NCBI GenBank assembly: GCA_003225075.1
Contig: QIAP01000058.1
Coordinates: 1-39,903 of the forward strand
Length of the DNA stretch: 39,903 bases
Direction of reading: 5' to 3'
Source of the DNA: Acidobacteriota bacterium
Lineage (GTDB): Bacteria; Acidobacteriota; Terriglobia; Terriglobales; Acidobacteriaceae
The notes under the pieces were generated by a model that ran no database searches, was not told where the DNA came from, and saw only the letters and a program-made list of their open reading frames with translations. Shown in pieces: positions 16,126 to 24,935 of this stretch. Position 1 is the first letter of the stretch. Each line of letters opens with the position of its first letter. Both the position numbers and the translations under genes were made by a program.

Positions 16126-18267
16126 TTACTTCTTTTCCGGCGTTGCCACCTTCATGGATTGCGCCTTTTTTCCGTCTTTCATTTTAGTGACCGTGCTTGC
16201 CTTCGTACCGAGTAGTTCCTGCGCGAGGGCGTGGGCGCCGTAAATATTTCGTAGTGCCTCCTGAATTCCGCGGGAACCGACGTGGATCGCGCGCCCCATC
16301 CTATCGTCATAAACAAAATTCCAGACCAGCGATTGAATATTACCGTCAAAGATAATTCCGACCACTTCTCCGGCTTTATTCACCGTGGGACTCCCGGAAT
16401 TGCCGCCGATGATATCTGCGGTAGAGAGGTAATTGAGCGGAGTCGATAGGTTTAGCTTCGACTTCATCTTCATCCAACTCTCGGGCAACTCGTAGGGATC
16501 CTTGTTTCCATGTTCGGTGGCATGCTCGAAAGTGCCTCTCACGGTAGTGAAATAGGAAATGTGTTTTCCGTTTTCCGTGTAGCCCTTCACCGCGCCGTAG
16601 CTGAGGCGCAGAGTAAAAGTGGCGTCCGGCGGCTGGGTAAATCCACTCTCTGCGAATCGCGCCTTGGCAATGGCGGCGCCCTCGCGGCGTTCGACGGAAT
16701 CCACCTGGTCATCGAATTGTTTACGGACGGTTCGCGCGTCGGGATCGATGGCTCGCATCGCCACGATGAGAGGATCGTTGCTGGCCTGCACCGCGGCGGC
16801 GCCTCCTTGATAAAGTTGCTTGCGGAGGGCGACATTATCCAGCTTCGTATTACCGATCAGGTCTTTGGCCGCGTCATCTGCTGTTTTGCCACCGAGGACC
16901 TTCTGCACTACGGGATTGTCGCGGCCCAGAGCGTCTTGCATTTGGGCGAGGGAGTCGGCGAGTGTCACCGTTTCGAGTGACTTATAAATTGGGGCAGTCG
17001 AGAACAGATCCTGCTCCAGTGACGGGAGATTGGAGTCGCGGTATTCGCGCAGGCGCTTCTCATTTGGTTTGGTTTTTTCTTCGGTAACCCGCACCAGGTT
17101 GCGCGCAATCCGGGCCAGATCGGAATTGAAGCCGCGGAGACGCTCGACGTAGGTGAGCGGCAGGAACATGTCCCGTTGTACCTTCATGGCATTGGCGATT
17201 TCCTGCCAGGGATCGGGCGCAGCACTGTTTTTTGTCTTGTAATCGGCGCGCAGTTTGTCTTCCTCGGCCTGCTTGCGGGCCATAATCTCCTTATCCTGCA
17301 ACCCCGATAGGTAGCCTGTAATGGCCTTCTGAGAATTTTCGTAACTGAACAGGTCTTCCTTGGCGATACGCGCGTTTTCCTCGGACTGGGAGCTGAAATT
17401 CTTGAGCAGGTTAATGCGGCGTTTGTAAGTCTCGAGACGGGATGGGTACTCTACGTCGCGCAAGTATTCGAGTTGAGCCATGGTGCGGAGACGCCCGGTG
17501 GAACCAGGGTGGCCGGAAACAAAGATCAAATCGTTCTCCGAAACCCCGGTGCGGGACCAGTGCAGGTAGTGATCGAGGTGCGCCGGCTTGTCGTTTTCGT
17601 AAACGCGAAAGAACGTGATGTCGAGGTCATACCGCGGATAGGTGAAGTTGTCGGGATCGCCGCCGAAAAACGCGGCTTCGAATTCGGGAGCAAAGACCAG
17701 GCGTACATCGGTGTACTTTTTGTATTTGTATAGGTTATAGACCTGACCAGAATAGAGTGTGACCACATCGCAACGCAGACCCGTTGACTTGGCACAATCC
17801 TGCTCGATGGTGGACATTGCGGCGCGCTGCGCCTGCCCCGCATCGGCGGCTGACATATCGGGCCTTACCGCAGCTTGAACCTTGGCGGTGACATCCTCGA
17901 TCTCGACAAGCTGGTTCAGTTCGAGGTTGGGACACTTGGCCTCTTCAGCCCTGGTCTTGACGGAGAAACCGGTTTTCATGTAGTCGCGGCCGCCGGTGGA
18001 AAGCTGCTGGATGCATTCAGCCCCTACGTGGTGATTCGTGAAAGTAAGGCCCTCGGGAGAGACGAATGATCCGGAGCCGCCATTGTTGAAGCGGACCGAT
18101 GATAGCCGGACATGGTCGAGCCACTGCTGGGTGGGAGCAAAACCGTATTTGGCTTGGACCTTCTGTTTGGGGAAAGCGTTATACAGCCACATGCCCTCGT
18201 CGGCAGACGATTGGGAACTAGCGAGTAGAGAGAAGAGCAAACCGGCAAGTAATAGGAAGCGTTTCAT
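16126..18267 (-). CDS. Secreted S46-family dipeptidyl peptidase (DPP7/DPP11-like)
   Basis: This 713-residue periplasmic serine exopeptidase releases dipeptides from the N-terminus of oligopeptides. The start at 18267 has GGAGA in its RBS region and gives a signal peptide (MKRFLLLAGLLFSLLASSQ, cleavage after SSA). An upstream in-frame start at 18297 has no such merit. The mature protein begins DEGMWLYNAFPKQKVQAKYG, the family's usual N-terminus. The catalytic His is in FTNHHVGAECIQ, and the nucleophile Ser is in IIGGNSGSPTVNKAGEVVGI. An alpha-helical domain typical of S46 occupies the middle. Together with the S9 and M20 enzymes it suggests a peptide-scavenging lifestyle. Confidence 0.95.
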   Translation of the reverse strand: MKRFLLLAGLLFSLLASSQSSADEGMWLYNAFPKQKVQAKYGFAPTQQWLDHVRLSSVRFNNGGSGSFVSPEGLTFTNHHVGAECIQQLSTGGRDYMKTGFSVKTRAEEAKCPNLELNQLVEIEDVTAKVQAAVRPDMSAADAGQAQRAAMSTIEQDCAKSTGLRCDVVTLYSGQVYNLYKYKKYTDVRLVFAPEFEAAFFGGDPDNFTYPRYDLDITFFRVYENDKPAHLDHYLHWSRTGVSENDLIFVSGHPGSTGRLRTMAQLEYLRDVEYPSRLETYKRRINLLKNFSSQSEENARIAKEDLFSYENSQKAITGYLSGLQDKEIMARKQAEEDKLRADYKTKNSAAPDPWQEIANAMKVQRDMFLPLTYVERLRGFNSDLARIARNLVRVTEEKTKPNEKRLREYRDSNLPSLEQDLFSTAPIYKSLETVTLADSLAQMQDALGRDNPVVQKVLGGKTADDAAKDLIGNTKLDNVALRKQLYQGGAAAVQASNDPLIVAMRAIDPDARTVRKQFDDQVDSVERREGAAIAKARFAESGFTQPPDATFTLRLSYGAVKGYTENGKHISYFTTVRGTFEHATEHGNKDPYELPESWMKMKSKLNLSTPLNYLSTADIIGGNSGSPTVNKAGEVVGIIFDGNIQSLVWNFVYDDRMGRAIHVGSRGIQEALRNIYGAHALAQELLGTKASTVTKMKDGKKAQSMKVATPEKK

Positions 18268-18425
18268 AGGATCTCCAGAGCTGGGGCGACCTCGCATCAG
18301 GGCAGGCCGCGCGATTCAAGCAAACTCTTCACTATACGCCGGGGAGAAAAGATGGCGCAAAGAGTGAAGTGATTCCGGAAGCGCACAGCGACCGCGATCG
18401 CGGCTTTATCTGCGCGACCGACCGG

Positions 18426-18454
18426 TTGGAAAGTTAAAGAGAATGGCGTATAAA
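18426..18454 (+). promoter_or_regulatory. Sigma70-type promoter of the citrate synthase gene
   Basis: TTGGAA (18426-18431), a 17-base spacer and TATAAA (18449-18454) lie 70 bases before the citrate synthase start codon. Four of six bases match in the -35 and five of six in the -10. Confidence 0.65.
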
Positions 18455-18524
18455 AGTTAGTTGGCCCGCTTTGCAGCGTTTCTCCCGCGGGTCAACACCA
18501 AGATCACCGGCAAGGCGAGGAAGC

Positions 18525-19667
18525 ATGTCCAGCTTAACCACGACGCACGCCACAAAAGGCTTGGAAGGGGTGGTCGCTACCACTTCCAGTATCTGCTATA
18601 TCGATGGAGATCAGGGTGTCCTAGCGTATCGCGGATTTGATATTCACGAACTGGCTGACAATTCCAGCTTCGAAGAAACCTGCTATTTGCTGTGGTTCGG
18701 ACGTTTGCCGAAGCGCAATGAGCTCACAGAATTGCGGGATCGCCTGGCTCAAGAGCGCAAGGTCGATGCGGCCATTATTAATTTGCTGCGCTCGGCCCCA
18801 AAGCAAGCACTGCCTATGGATGTGCTGCGGACGGCGGTATCGGCCCTCGGTTTTTACGATCCCGATGAGAAAAGTAACGATCATGAAGCCAATGTGCGCA
18901 AGTCAATCCGGCTGACATCGCAGATTGCCATGATTGTGGCGGCTTATGACCGCATCCGAAAAGGAAAGCCGGTTGTAGAACCTGACCGGTCGCTGTCGCA
19001 TGCGGCGAATTTCCTCCTCATGTTGAATGGCGCAAAGCCTTCCTCTACGGCCGAGCGGGCGCTGGACATTGCTCTCATCCTGCACGCGGACCACGAGTTG
19101 AATGCCTCAACATTTGCGGCTCGCGTTACCGCGGCGACGCTGTCAGATATGCACTCGGCGATTACCTCCGCGATTGGGGCCTTGAAAGGGCCCTTGCATG
19201 GTGGGGCGAATGAAGCGGTGTTCCAGATCCTGCAGACGATCCATACTTCGAAGGCTGAGCCAGTGGAATACGTGAAGGGGATGTTAGCGCAGAAGAAAAA
19301 GATTCCAGGATTCGGCCATCGCGTGTATCACACCGAGGATCCTCGAGCCACGCATCTGCGGAAGATGTCGCGGGACCTCGGGCAGTCCAGCGGACAGGCA
19401 AACTGGTTCGAGATGTCCCACAGAATTGAAGAGTTCGTCAAGGCAGAAAAGAAGCTGAACGCCAACGTGGATTTCTACTCGGCTTCCACGTATCACACGC
19501 TGGGCATCGATGTGGACCTGTTCACGCCGGTATTTGCGGTTTCGCGCATCAGTGGCTGGGCAGCGCACGTGATTGAGCAACTTGATGACAACCGGCTGAT
19601 TCGTCCGCGCGCGGATTACATTGGACCGGCGTATCCGCAGCGCTATGTGGCGGTAGAAAAGCGATAG
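18525..19667 (+). CDS. gltA: Citrate synthase
   Basis: This 380-residue enzyme condenses oxaloacetate with acetyl-CoA. The start at 18525 is supported by GAGGA a few bases upstream. The frame extends 18 codons further without domain content. Active-site signatures are GPLHGGANE (His, about residue 223), the PGFGHRVYHTEDPRA motif (second His, about 265) and the catalytic Asp of the NVDFYSASTYHTLGI segment (about 317). The length of about 380 is that of the short, Gram-positive/archaeal-type homodimeric enzyme (CitZ-like) rather than the NADH-regulated hexameric form. A 2-methylcitrate synthase cannot be excluded on sequence alone, but no prp genes are near. Confidence 0.93.
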   Translation: MSSLTTTHATKGLEGVVATTSSICYIDGDQGVLAYRGFDIHELADNSSFEETCYLLWFGRLPKRNELTELRDRLAQERKVDAAIINLLRSAPKQALPMDVLRTAVSALGFYDPDEKSNDHEANVRKSIRLTSQIAMIVAAYDRIRKGKPVVEPDRSLSHAANFLLMLNGAKPSSTAERALDIALILHADHELNASTFAARVTAATLSDMHSAITSAIGALKGPLHGGANEAVFQILQTIHTSKAEPVEYVKGMLAQKKKIPGFGHRVYHTEDPRATHLRKMSRDLGQSSGQANWFEMSHRIEEFVKAEKKLNANVDFYSASTYHTLGIDVDLFTPVFAVSRISGWAAHVIEQLDDNRLIRPRADYIGPAYPQRYVAVEKR

Positions 19668-19844
19668 GGAAGAGTTCCGTCATAGCTGTCTCGACACTTC
19701 AGCGGCCAGCCCATCCAGGTTGTACTCAGCTTGCCATACACGGCTACTAAAATCTTTTGCGCTACTAAGGGATACGGACGAAGGTATCCGGGTCACATGT
19801 TTCCGTCCTAGGGCCGTAGCTCGGCGTAAAATAGAAGGGAAGTC
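19668..19844. other. Citrate synthase-nifS intergenic interval
   Basis: There is no coding signal. A small hairpin GGATAC/GTATCC occurs at 19770-19789. GCTACTAA occurs twice (19743, 19761). No convincing promoter was found for the downstream pair. Confidence 0.4.
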
Positions 19845-21011
19845 ATGCGCCGAGTCTATCTGGACAATAACGCGACTACCCCGGTGCTGCCCGAAATATT
19901 TGAGGCCATGCGGCCTTACTTCGGCGAGCAGTTTGGTAATGCCTCGTCCATTCACCACCACGGCCAGGAGACACGGGCGGCGGTGGAACGGGCGCGGGAG
20001 TCGGTGGCGGGGCTACTGGGCTGCCGGGCATCTGAAATCGTATTCACCAGCGGGGGCACCGAGGCGGACAATCTCGCGATCTTCGGCTTGGTCGCCGCCG
20101 GAGATCATGTCATTACCTCGACCATTGAACATCATGCGGTGCTGAATTCCTGTAAACAACTTCAGTCACTGGGCTGCGACGTCACCTATGTGCCGGTGGA
20201 CGGTCAGGGACGAGTCGATCCCGACGATGTTCGCCGCGCCGTGACCTCGAAGACGAAGCTGATCACCATCATGATGGCGAACAACGAGACCGGCGTGCTG
20301 CAGCCCGTCGATGATATCGGCAGGATTGCTGCCGAAGCGGATGTGTACTTCCACACCGACGCGGTGCAGGCGGCAGGGAAGGTTCACATCAACGTGCGTA
20401 CGATTGGTTGTGATCTGCTGGCGATTTCCGGTCACAAGATTCACGCTCCGCAAGGTGTGGGCGCGCTGTATGTTCGGAAGGGTACGAGGCTTCGAGCACA
20501 GCTCTATGGCGGTAGTCATGAGCGGTCGCGGCGTGCCGGAACTGAGAACGTGCCAGGCATTGTGGCGTTGGGCAAAGCTGCCGAGTTAGCGCGCAGAGGT
20601 CTTGAGCAGGGCACCGATATAGCCTTAAGCGCAATGCGCGATCGTCTGCAGAAAACTTTGTTTGATCAGATAGACGCCACGGGAGTGACAGCCGCTGGAG
20701 CGCCGAGGGTGCCGAATACGACCAACATTTATTTCGAACACATCGAGGGCGAAGCGCTGGTCATCGCCCTGGACTTGAAGGGACTCGCGGTTTCAACCGG
20801 CGCAGCTTGTTCTTCAGGCGCGATTGAACCATCGCATGTGTTAACCGCCATGGGGCTGACGGCGGATCGCGCACGTGCCAGTATTCGATTCAGTTTGGGC
20901 AAGCAGAACACAAACGACGACATTGAGTTCGCTCTGAGCCTGATTCCTGCAACAGTGGCCCGCCTGCGAGAGTTGTCACCGGTTTACAATAGAACAGTAG
21001 TTAGCAATTAA
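19845..21011 (+). CDS. iscS: Cysteine desulfurase (NifS/IscS class)
   Basis: This 388-residue PLP enzyme takes sulfur from cysteine as a persulfide for Fe-S clusters and tRNA thiolation. The start has AAGGGAAG as RBS. Motifs are the N-terminal [13 protein letters not shown], the cofactor lysine Lys198 in [24 protein letters not shown] near 232 and the persulfide cysteine Cys322 in [17 protein letters not shown] (a group I loop). No iscU, iscR or suf gene is adjacent. mnmA follows at once, arguing that supplying sulfur for 2-thiouridine in tRNA is a main job of this copy. It is nifS-like in many annotations. Confidence 0.95.
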   Translation: MRRVYLDNNATTPVLPEIFEAMRPYFGEQFGNASSIHHHGQETRAAVERARESVAGLLGCRASEIVFTSGGTEADNLAIFGLVAAGDHVITSTIEHHAVLNSCKQLQSLGCDVTYVPVDGQGRVDPDDVRRAVTSKTKLITIMMANNETGVLQPVDDIGRIAAEADVYFHTDAVQAAGKVHINVRTIGCDLLAISGHKIHAPQGVGALYVRKGTRLRAQLYGGSHERSRRAGTENVPGIVALGKAAELARRGLEQGTDIALSAMRDRLQKTLFDQIDATGVTAAGAPRVPNTTNIYFEHIEGEALVIALDLKGLAVSTGAACSSGAIEPSHVLTAMGLTADRARASIRFSLGKQNTNDDIEFALSLIPATVARLRELSPVYNRTVVSN

Positions 21012-21074
21012 CACTTTGACGGGTAGTCTCTCAGGTTGCGGAGGAGGCGTCTTTGTTAAGTGTCAATTGCTAAC
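21000..21074 (+). repeat. Long hairpin across the nifS stop and mnmA leader
   Basis: GTTAGCAATTAACACTT (21000-21016) pairs with AAGTGTCAATTGCTAAC (21058-21074), a 17-bp stem with a single mismatch. The 41-base loop includes GCGGAGGAGGCG. The 5' arm contains the nifS stop codon (21009-21011), and the 3' arm ends 13 bases before the preferred mnmA ATG. Confidence 0.75.
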
Positions 21075-21087
21075 CTCCAAGCGCCAA

Positions 21088-22200
21088 ATGCTGAATACTC
21101 AAACCATTGCCGTCGCCATGTCAGGCGGGGTTGACTCCTCGACCGTTGCGGCCATGCTCCGCGCGGACGGGCACAATGTCATCGGCTTGACCATGCAGCT
21201 CTGGAACCAGCGCCGGCTGGCAGGTCATGATGGCATGCCTGAAGCGGTGCAGGGGCGCTGCTGCTCGCTGGACGACGTATACGACGCCCGGCGCGTCGCG
21301 GAGACGCTTGGCATTCCTCACTACGTAGTCAACCATGAGGATCGCTTCGAGCGGGATGTCGTACGGCCTTTCGTTGAAGAGTATCTATCTGGTCGAACGC
21401 CGATTCCATGCAGTTTGTGCAACAACCACTTGAAGTTTGACCAGTTGCTTATTGTGGCGCGTCAGATCGGCGCCGACATGCTCGCAACCGGACACTACGC
21501 GCGCGTTGTATACGATGCGAGCCGCGGACGGTGGCTGCTCAAGCGGCCGGCAGACTCGTCGAAGGATCAGACTTATTTTCTTTTCGGACTAACCCAGCAG
21601 CAACTCAGCCGTACGTTATTTCCCTTGGGCGAAATGACCAAGCCCGAGGTCCGCGAGTTAGCTCACCAGCACGGGTTAGCGCTTGCAGCGAAACCCGATT
21701 CACAGGAAATCTGCTTTGTTCCCGGGGGCGATTACAAGCGCTTCATCGATGCATACCTGGCAGAAGAGGGCGCGACGCTTCCGGACACAGCCGGTGAACT
21801 GGTCACAACGAGCGGGGAAGTAATTGGTGAGCACGGCGGTATTCACAACTTCACGGTCGGGCAACGCAAGGGTCTGGGTATCGCTACTGGCTCGCCATTC
21901 TACGTACTGCAGATCAAGGGTGATTCACGTCAAGTGGTAGTCGGTGCGAGTGAGGATCTGTACTCCCAAACCCTGCGAGCGCACCGAGTCAATCTTATTG
22001 CCGTGGATGAACTACACGAACCGATGCGTGTAGCGGTGAAGATTCGCCACCGTCATGAGGCCGCGCCCGCTCTGCTCGAAAAGACTGGGGCTGACGAAGT
22101 GCTTGTCACTTTTGACCACCCGCAGCGCGCCATCACCCCTGGTCAGGCGGCAGTGTTCTACGATGGTGATGTTGTCGTGGCAGGCGGCTGGATTAAGTAG
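21088..22200 (+). CDS. mnmA: tRNA-specific 2-thiouridylase MnmA
   Basis: This 370-residue cytoplasmic enzyme makes 2-thiouridine at position 34 of tRNA-Lys, -Glu and -Gln, using sulfur relayed from a cysteine desulfurase. The start at 21088 is the ATG nearest the ATP-pyrophosphatase PP-loop (SGGVDS, residues 12-17). A TTG at 21016 would add an implausible leader. The catalytic pair is Cys111 ([11 protein letters not shown]) and Cys209 ([13 protein letters not shown]), with GHYARV between. The C-terminal OB-like barrel ends [19 protein letters not shown]. The RBS is poor and the leader is structured, so translation may be coupled to the upstream gene. Confidence 0.96.
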   Translation: MLNTQTIAVAMSGGVDSSTVAAMLRADGHNVIGLTMQLWNQRRLAGHDGMPEAVQGRCCSLDDVYDARRVAETLGIPHYVVNHEDRFERDVVRPFVEEYLSGRTPIPCSLCNNHLKFDQLLIVARQIGADMLATGHYARVVYDASRGRWLLKRPADSSKDQTYFLFGLTQQQLSRTLFPLGEMTKPEVRELAHQHGLALAAKPDSQEICFVPGGDYKRFIDAYLAEEGATLPDTAGELVTTSGEVIGEHGGIHNFTVGQRKGLGIATGSPFYVLQIKGDSRQVVVGASEDLYSQTLRAHRVNLIAVDELHEPMRVAVKIRHRHEAAPALLEKTGADEVLVTFDHPQRAITPGQAAVFYDGDVVVAGGWIK

Positions 22201-22417
22201 AGAACGCTCCGACTTCAACTTTCGGCATTATAGCCAGCGAGTTGTGAAAATATTTGCGTATGTTCGACCTAATGTAATGCTCTACACATATACCACAAGT
22301 AACTAATTCTAAATAACTAATCGTTTCACAACATCGTTGTACATCGCCTGCTCTGAATATCGCGAGCAACTTTTTCGGCCCGAAATAGCAACAGACTCCA
22401 AAGGGAGAACAGCCTCT
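22201..22417 (+). promoter_or_regulatory. AT-rich leader of the secreted protein at 22418
   Basis: This 217-base gap is markedly AT-richer than its surroundings and so is the likely promoter region, but no -35/-10 pair is convincing. A 9-bp inverted repeat (GTTGTGAAA at 22241 and TTTCACAAC at 22324) is separated by 74 bases. Confidence 0.35.
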
Positions 22418-23218
22418 ATGAAGAAGATTCTTTTTGCAGGTCTAATCACAGCTTTGTTGACCGGAACTTCGTTGGCGCAAAGCTCGACGGAATCACAGAC
22501 AAACGCGACAGCTTCGCAGAGCACATCGACTTCAGCAGCCCAGGCGGCAGATTCCACACAACTTGCCGCTGGCACAACCATTCGCGCCGAGCTGGCGAAA
22601 ACAGTCGACGCAAAAAAGGCTAAGCAGGGCGACGAGGTCGTCGCCAAGACCAGCGATGACGTGAAGGCTAACGGGCAAGTCGTCATTCCCAAAGGCTCGA
22701 AGCTCATCGGGCACGTAACCGACGCTAAAGCGCGCACCAAGGGCGAGTCGGAATCGATGTTGGGAATTGCCTTCGATAAGGCAATCCTGAAGGGCGGACG
22801 AGAGATTCCGCTCAATGCCACCATTCAGGCGCTTGCCGCGCCCGCGCAAAACAATGCCGCCAATGAGGAACTGTCAACGCCACCATACGGCGGAGGCGGG
22901 GCTCCCAGTTCAGCGCCTGGGCGTCCCCAGGGTGGAATGAGCGGTGGCGTAGCACCGGTTGGTTCGGTGGCTGGGACGGCAACCAAAGCCGCCGGCGACG
23001 TCGGCAGCACTGCCGCCGGCACGGTAACCAATGCCGCGGGTGGGATAGCTGCTAACGGACAGCTTTCGGGGAATTCGCAGGGCGTGGTTGGAATCTCCGG
23101 TCTGTCGCTGAGCGCGGCAGCGGCCAACAATACACAGGGCTCGGTTATCACTTCGCAACAACGCAACGTCAAGCTGGATAGCGGAACCCAGATGATGCTG
23201 CGCGTGAACAGCAAGTAG
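22418..23218 (+). CDS. Secreted protein of unknown function, TrbI/VirB10-like core
   Basis: This is a 266-residue protein. The start at 22418 has GGGAGAA 8-9 bases upstream and gives a signal peptide (MKKILFAGLITALLTGTSLA, then QSS). After a Ser/Thr/Gln-rich stretch, residues about 50-145 read LAAGTTIRAELAKTVDAKK, VVIPKGSKLIGHVTDAKA and SMLGIAFDKAILKGGREIPLN, a pattern like the beta-barrel of TrbI/VirB10-type proteins. The rest (150-245) is Gly/Ala/Ser/Pro-rich with a few TVTNAAGGI-like segments. It closes with LDSGTQMMLRVNS. No type IV secretion gene is near, so a conjugation role is not implied. I do not know its function. Confidence 0.75.
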   Translation: MKKILFAGLITALLTGTSLAQSSTESQTNATASQSTSTSAAQAADSTQLAAGTTIRAELAKTVDAKKAKQGDEVVAKTSDDVKANGQVVIPKGSKLIGHVTDAKARTKGESESMLGIAFDKAILKGGREIPLNATIQALAAPAQNNAANEELSTPPYGGGGAPSSAPGRPQGGMSGGVAPVGSVAGTATKAAGDVGSTAAGTVTNAAGGIAANGQLSGNSQGVVGISGLSLSAAAANNTQGSVITSQQRNVKLDSGTQMMLRVNSK

Positions 23219-23233
23219 TGTGAAAGGTAAGCG

Positions 23234-23265
23234 AAAACGAAAAGGCAGCGCTGCCTTTTCGTTTT
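23234..23265. terminator. Bidirectional terminator between convergent genes
   Basis: This is a perfect 16+16 palindrome (AAAACGAAAAGGCAGC and its complement, meeting at 23249/23250). A-runs are on one side and T-runs on the other, so it can stop transcripts from both the plus-strand gene ending at 23218 and the minus-strand gene ending at 23283. Confidence 0.92.
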
Positions 23266-23282
23266 GATGGAATTCTTCGCAG

Positions 23283-23798
23283 TTAGATGAACATTTCGTC
23301 CTGGGGTACACCCATTCCGTCGCCGGGCTGACGGCGGCGGCGTCCAATCAGAAACTCCAAGCCAGCGGTCACTCCGTGCATCACTCCGGAAACACGACGA
23401 AGCGGCGAAACCACGGTTTTGTGTACCATGTCGGTAGTTTCTTCCACTCGATCCATGGTCCGATTGACGAGTTCATCGGCGCGAATTATCTGCAAACGGG
23501 CGCGGTCGATCACGTCGCTGACAGTGGCGTCCACTCGCTCAAGTTGAGCTCGAAGCATGGCGGTGGAATGGCTGACATTTTCCGCGATCGATTCCACCTT
23601 AGGCCGAAGCTCAACTAACAGGGTGTGAGCGGCCTCTACTGTGGGCAGAGCTTTGGTCCTAACCTCGTTCGCGAGAACTTCCATCCGGGCGCTGGTCTTG
23701 CGTACTGACAAATAAAGAGCCACTAGTATAAAAGCCTGGATCACTACCGCAAAAGCGGTCAAGGCGATGAACGCGATCAAGAGGTTTACATTTTCCAT
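23283..23798 (-). CDS. Membrane-anchored coiled-coil protein, DUF948-like
   Basis: The protein has 171 residues. An N-terminal transmembrane helix (about residues 6-31, LLIAFIALTAFAVVIQAFIL) is followed by about 100 residues of predicted coiled coil with regular hydrophobic spacing (TSARMEVLANEVRTKALPTV, VSDVIDRARLQIIRADELVN). Near residue 140 there is a short hydrophobic patch (VMHGVTAGLEFLIG) and an Arg-rich turn. This is the layout of DUF948 proteins. It is 50 bases downstream of the YtxH-domain gene on the same strand. DUF948 and YtxH proteins often occur as a pair and are linked to general stress or envelope functions. Confidence 0.75.
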   Translation of the reverse strand: MENVNLLIAFIALTAFAVVIQAFILVALYLSVRKTSARMEVLANEVRTKALPTVEAAHTLLVELRPKVESIAENVSHSTAMLRAQLERVDATVSDVIDRARLQIIRADELVNRTMDRVEETTDMVHKTVVSPLRRVSGVMHGVTAGLEFLIGRRRRQPGDGMGVPQDEMFI

Positions 23799-23848
23799 AA
23801 GCTTAAACTCCGCAGGCTGCGCACCGAGTCACGCGCTTTGAATCAGGA

Positions 23849-24157
23849 TCACAGGTTCTTCGGAGTTGCACCTTCGGTTGTCACTTCCTTATAGGCCTGG
23901 CGACCGGCTTCGTAAGCTGCGCGAAACTGTTCCTTTTGCTGATTCAGTACATCTTTGCCCTTGTCGACCCACTCAGTAGCGTGCTCTCGTGCCTCGCGGG
24001 CGCGGTTTCGCATGAATTCGCGGCTATCGTCGGCCTTAGCGCGCAACGCTTCCCGCATTTCACTGCCTGGACGGGGCGCGTACAAAACTCCAACCAGCGC
24101 ACCCACTCCCAATCCGGCGAGGAACCAAACAAAATTATTGCCATCTCGATCCGACAT
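23849..24157 (-). CDS. YtxH-domain protein
   Basis: This 102-residue protein starts at 24157 with GGAGGAAAAGG as RBS. It begins MSDRDGNNFVWFLAGLGVGA, one N-terminal helix with the glycine-zipper-like GLGVGALVGVLYAPRPGSEMR that defines the YtxH family. A charged amphipathic helix (about 35-95) rich in Arg, Glu and Lys follows, similar to late-embryogenesis/apolipoprotein-like stress proteins. The upstream in-frame ATG at 24199 adds an unlikely leader. It is transcribed with the DUF948-like gene and divergent from the pilin gene. Confidence 0.88.
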   Translation of the reverse strand: MSDRDGNNFVWFLAGLGVGALVGVLYAPRPGSEMREALRAKADDSREFMRNRAREAREHATEWVDKGKDVLNQQKEQFRAAYEAGRQAYKEVTTEGATPKNL

Positions 24158-24315
24158 AACCCTTTTCCTCCTGCAGTCTTCAATCTCGGATGGTAGCACC
24201 CGATCTGCGGAAATACAATTCGTTGCAGCCAGTTACAATGCGGTCGCAACGCAAATGGCCATCCTTTGAAAGATCGGCCGGATTCAACCTCGATGGCTTG
24301 AATCGCGGTATCCTG

Positions 24316-24843
24316 ATGGAGATGCCAGCGAGATATTCCATGCCTAACCGCGGATTTACCCTGATCGAGTTGTTAATAGTAATCGCGATCATCCTAATCA
24401 TCGCTGCCATTGCGATTCCCAATCTGTTGCACTCGCGGATCGCCGCTAATGAAGCATCAGCCGTGTCCTCGATTCGCAGCATAAACAGCGCGGAAGTCTC
24501 CTATCAAGCGGCATATCCCACCCATGGTTACGCCGCGAAGCTGGCCGATCTGGGCGGAGGTTCGCCGTGTACGCCGAGCCCGACTTCCGCTTGCCTGGTC
24601 GACCGTTTCCTGACGCGGGGAGTGAAAAGCGGGTACAACTTCGCCGCGACTGGGACGGATCGGGCCATCAATGGGATTTTAATGAACTACACTACTGGTG
24701 CGGCTCCCGTGGCTTATAACCAGAGTGGAATTCGCTGGTTCTGTTCGACGTCGGACGCGATCATTCGCTACAGCCCCAACGTCAGCCGCCGTACGACGCC
24801 TCCGAGTTCGACGGAGTGTCATTCGGCTTCGCCATTGGAGTGA
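24316..24843 (+). CDS. Type IV pilin-like (prepilin) protein
   Basis: The protein is about 175 residues. The class III signal NRG|FTLIELLIVIAIILIIAA is cut by prepilin peptidase after Gly, with Phe at +1 and Glu at +5. The hydrophobic N-terminal alpha-helix continues to AIPNLLHSRIAANEASAVSS. The globular part has a Cys pair near residue 94 and 101 and another pair (WFCSTSDA, STECHSA) near the C-terminus, probably disulfides. It may be the major or a minor pilin or pseudopilin. No assembly gene is nearby. The start is uncertain (24316, 24322 or 24340), with the last closest to the signal and no strong RBS for any. Confidence 0.85.
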   Translation: MEMPARYSMPNRGFTLIELLIVIAIILIIAAIAIPNLLHSRIAANEASAVSSIRSINSAEVSYQAAYPTHGYAAKLADLGGGSPCTPSPTSACLVDRFLTRGVKSGYNFAATGTDRAINGILMNYTTGAAPVAYNQSGIRWFCSTSDAIIRYSPNVSRRTTPPSSTECHSASPLE

Positions 24844-24882
24844 TGGATCTTTAGTCTTGACCCTTCGGATTTTCAACCGGAC

Positions 24883-24910
24883 TTGTCGCGTGTGCCCACA
24901 CGCGAGACAA
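24883..24910 (+). other. Stable hairpin before the zinc-ribbon gene
   Basis: TCGCGTGTG (24886-24894) pairs with CACACGCGA (24897-24905). Outer TTGTC/GACAA pairs form with a 2-base bulge. It lies between the pilin stop and the RBS of the next gene and lacks a U-tract. It could be a pilin transcript end or a leader hairpin. Confidence 0.5.
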
Positions 24911-24935
24911 TGTCAGCCATAGCTGGAGGGTTCCT

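Noticed and set aside
19845-21011. The cysteine desulfurase as part of a DNA phosphorothioation (dnd) system
   Set aside because: No dndB-E genes are adjacent. The mnmA neighbour explains it better.
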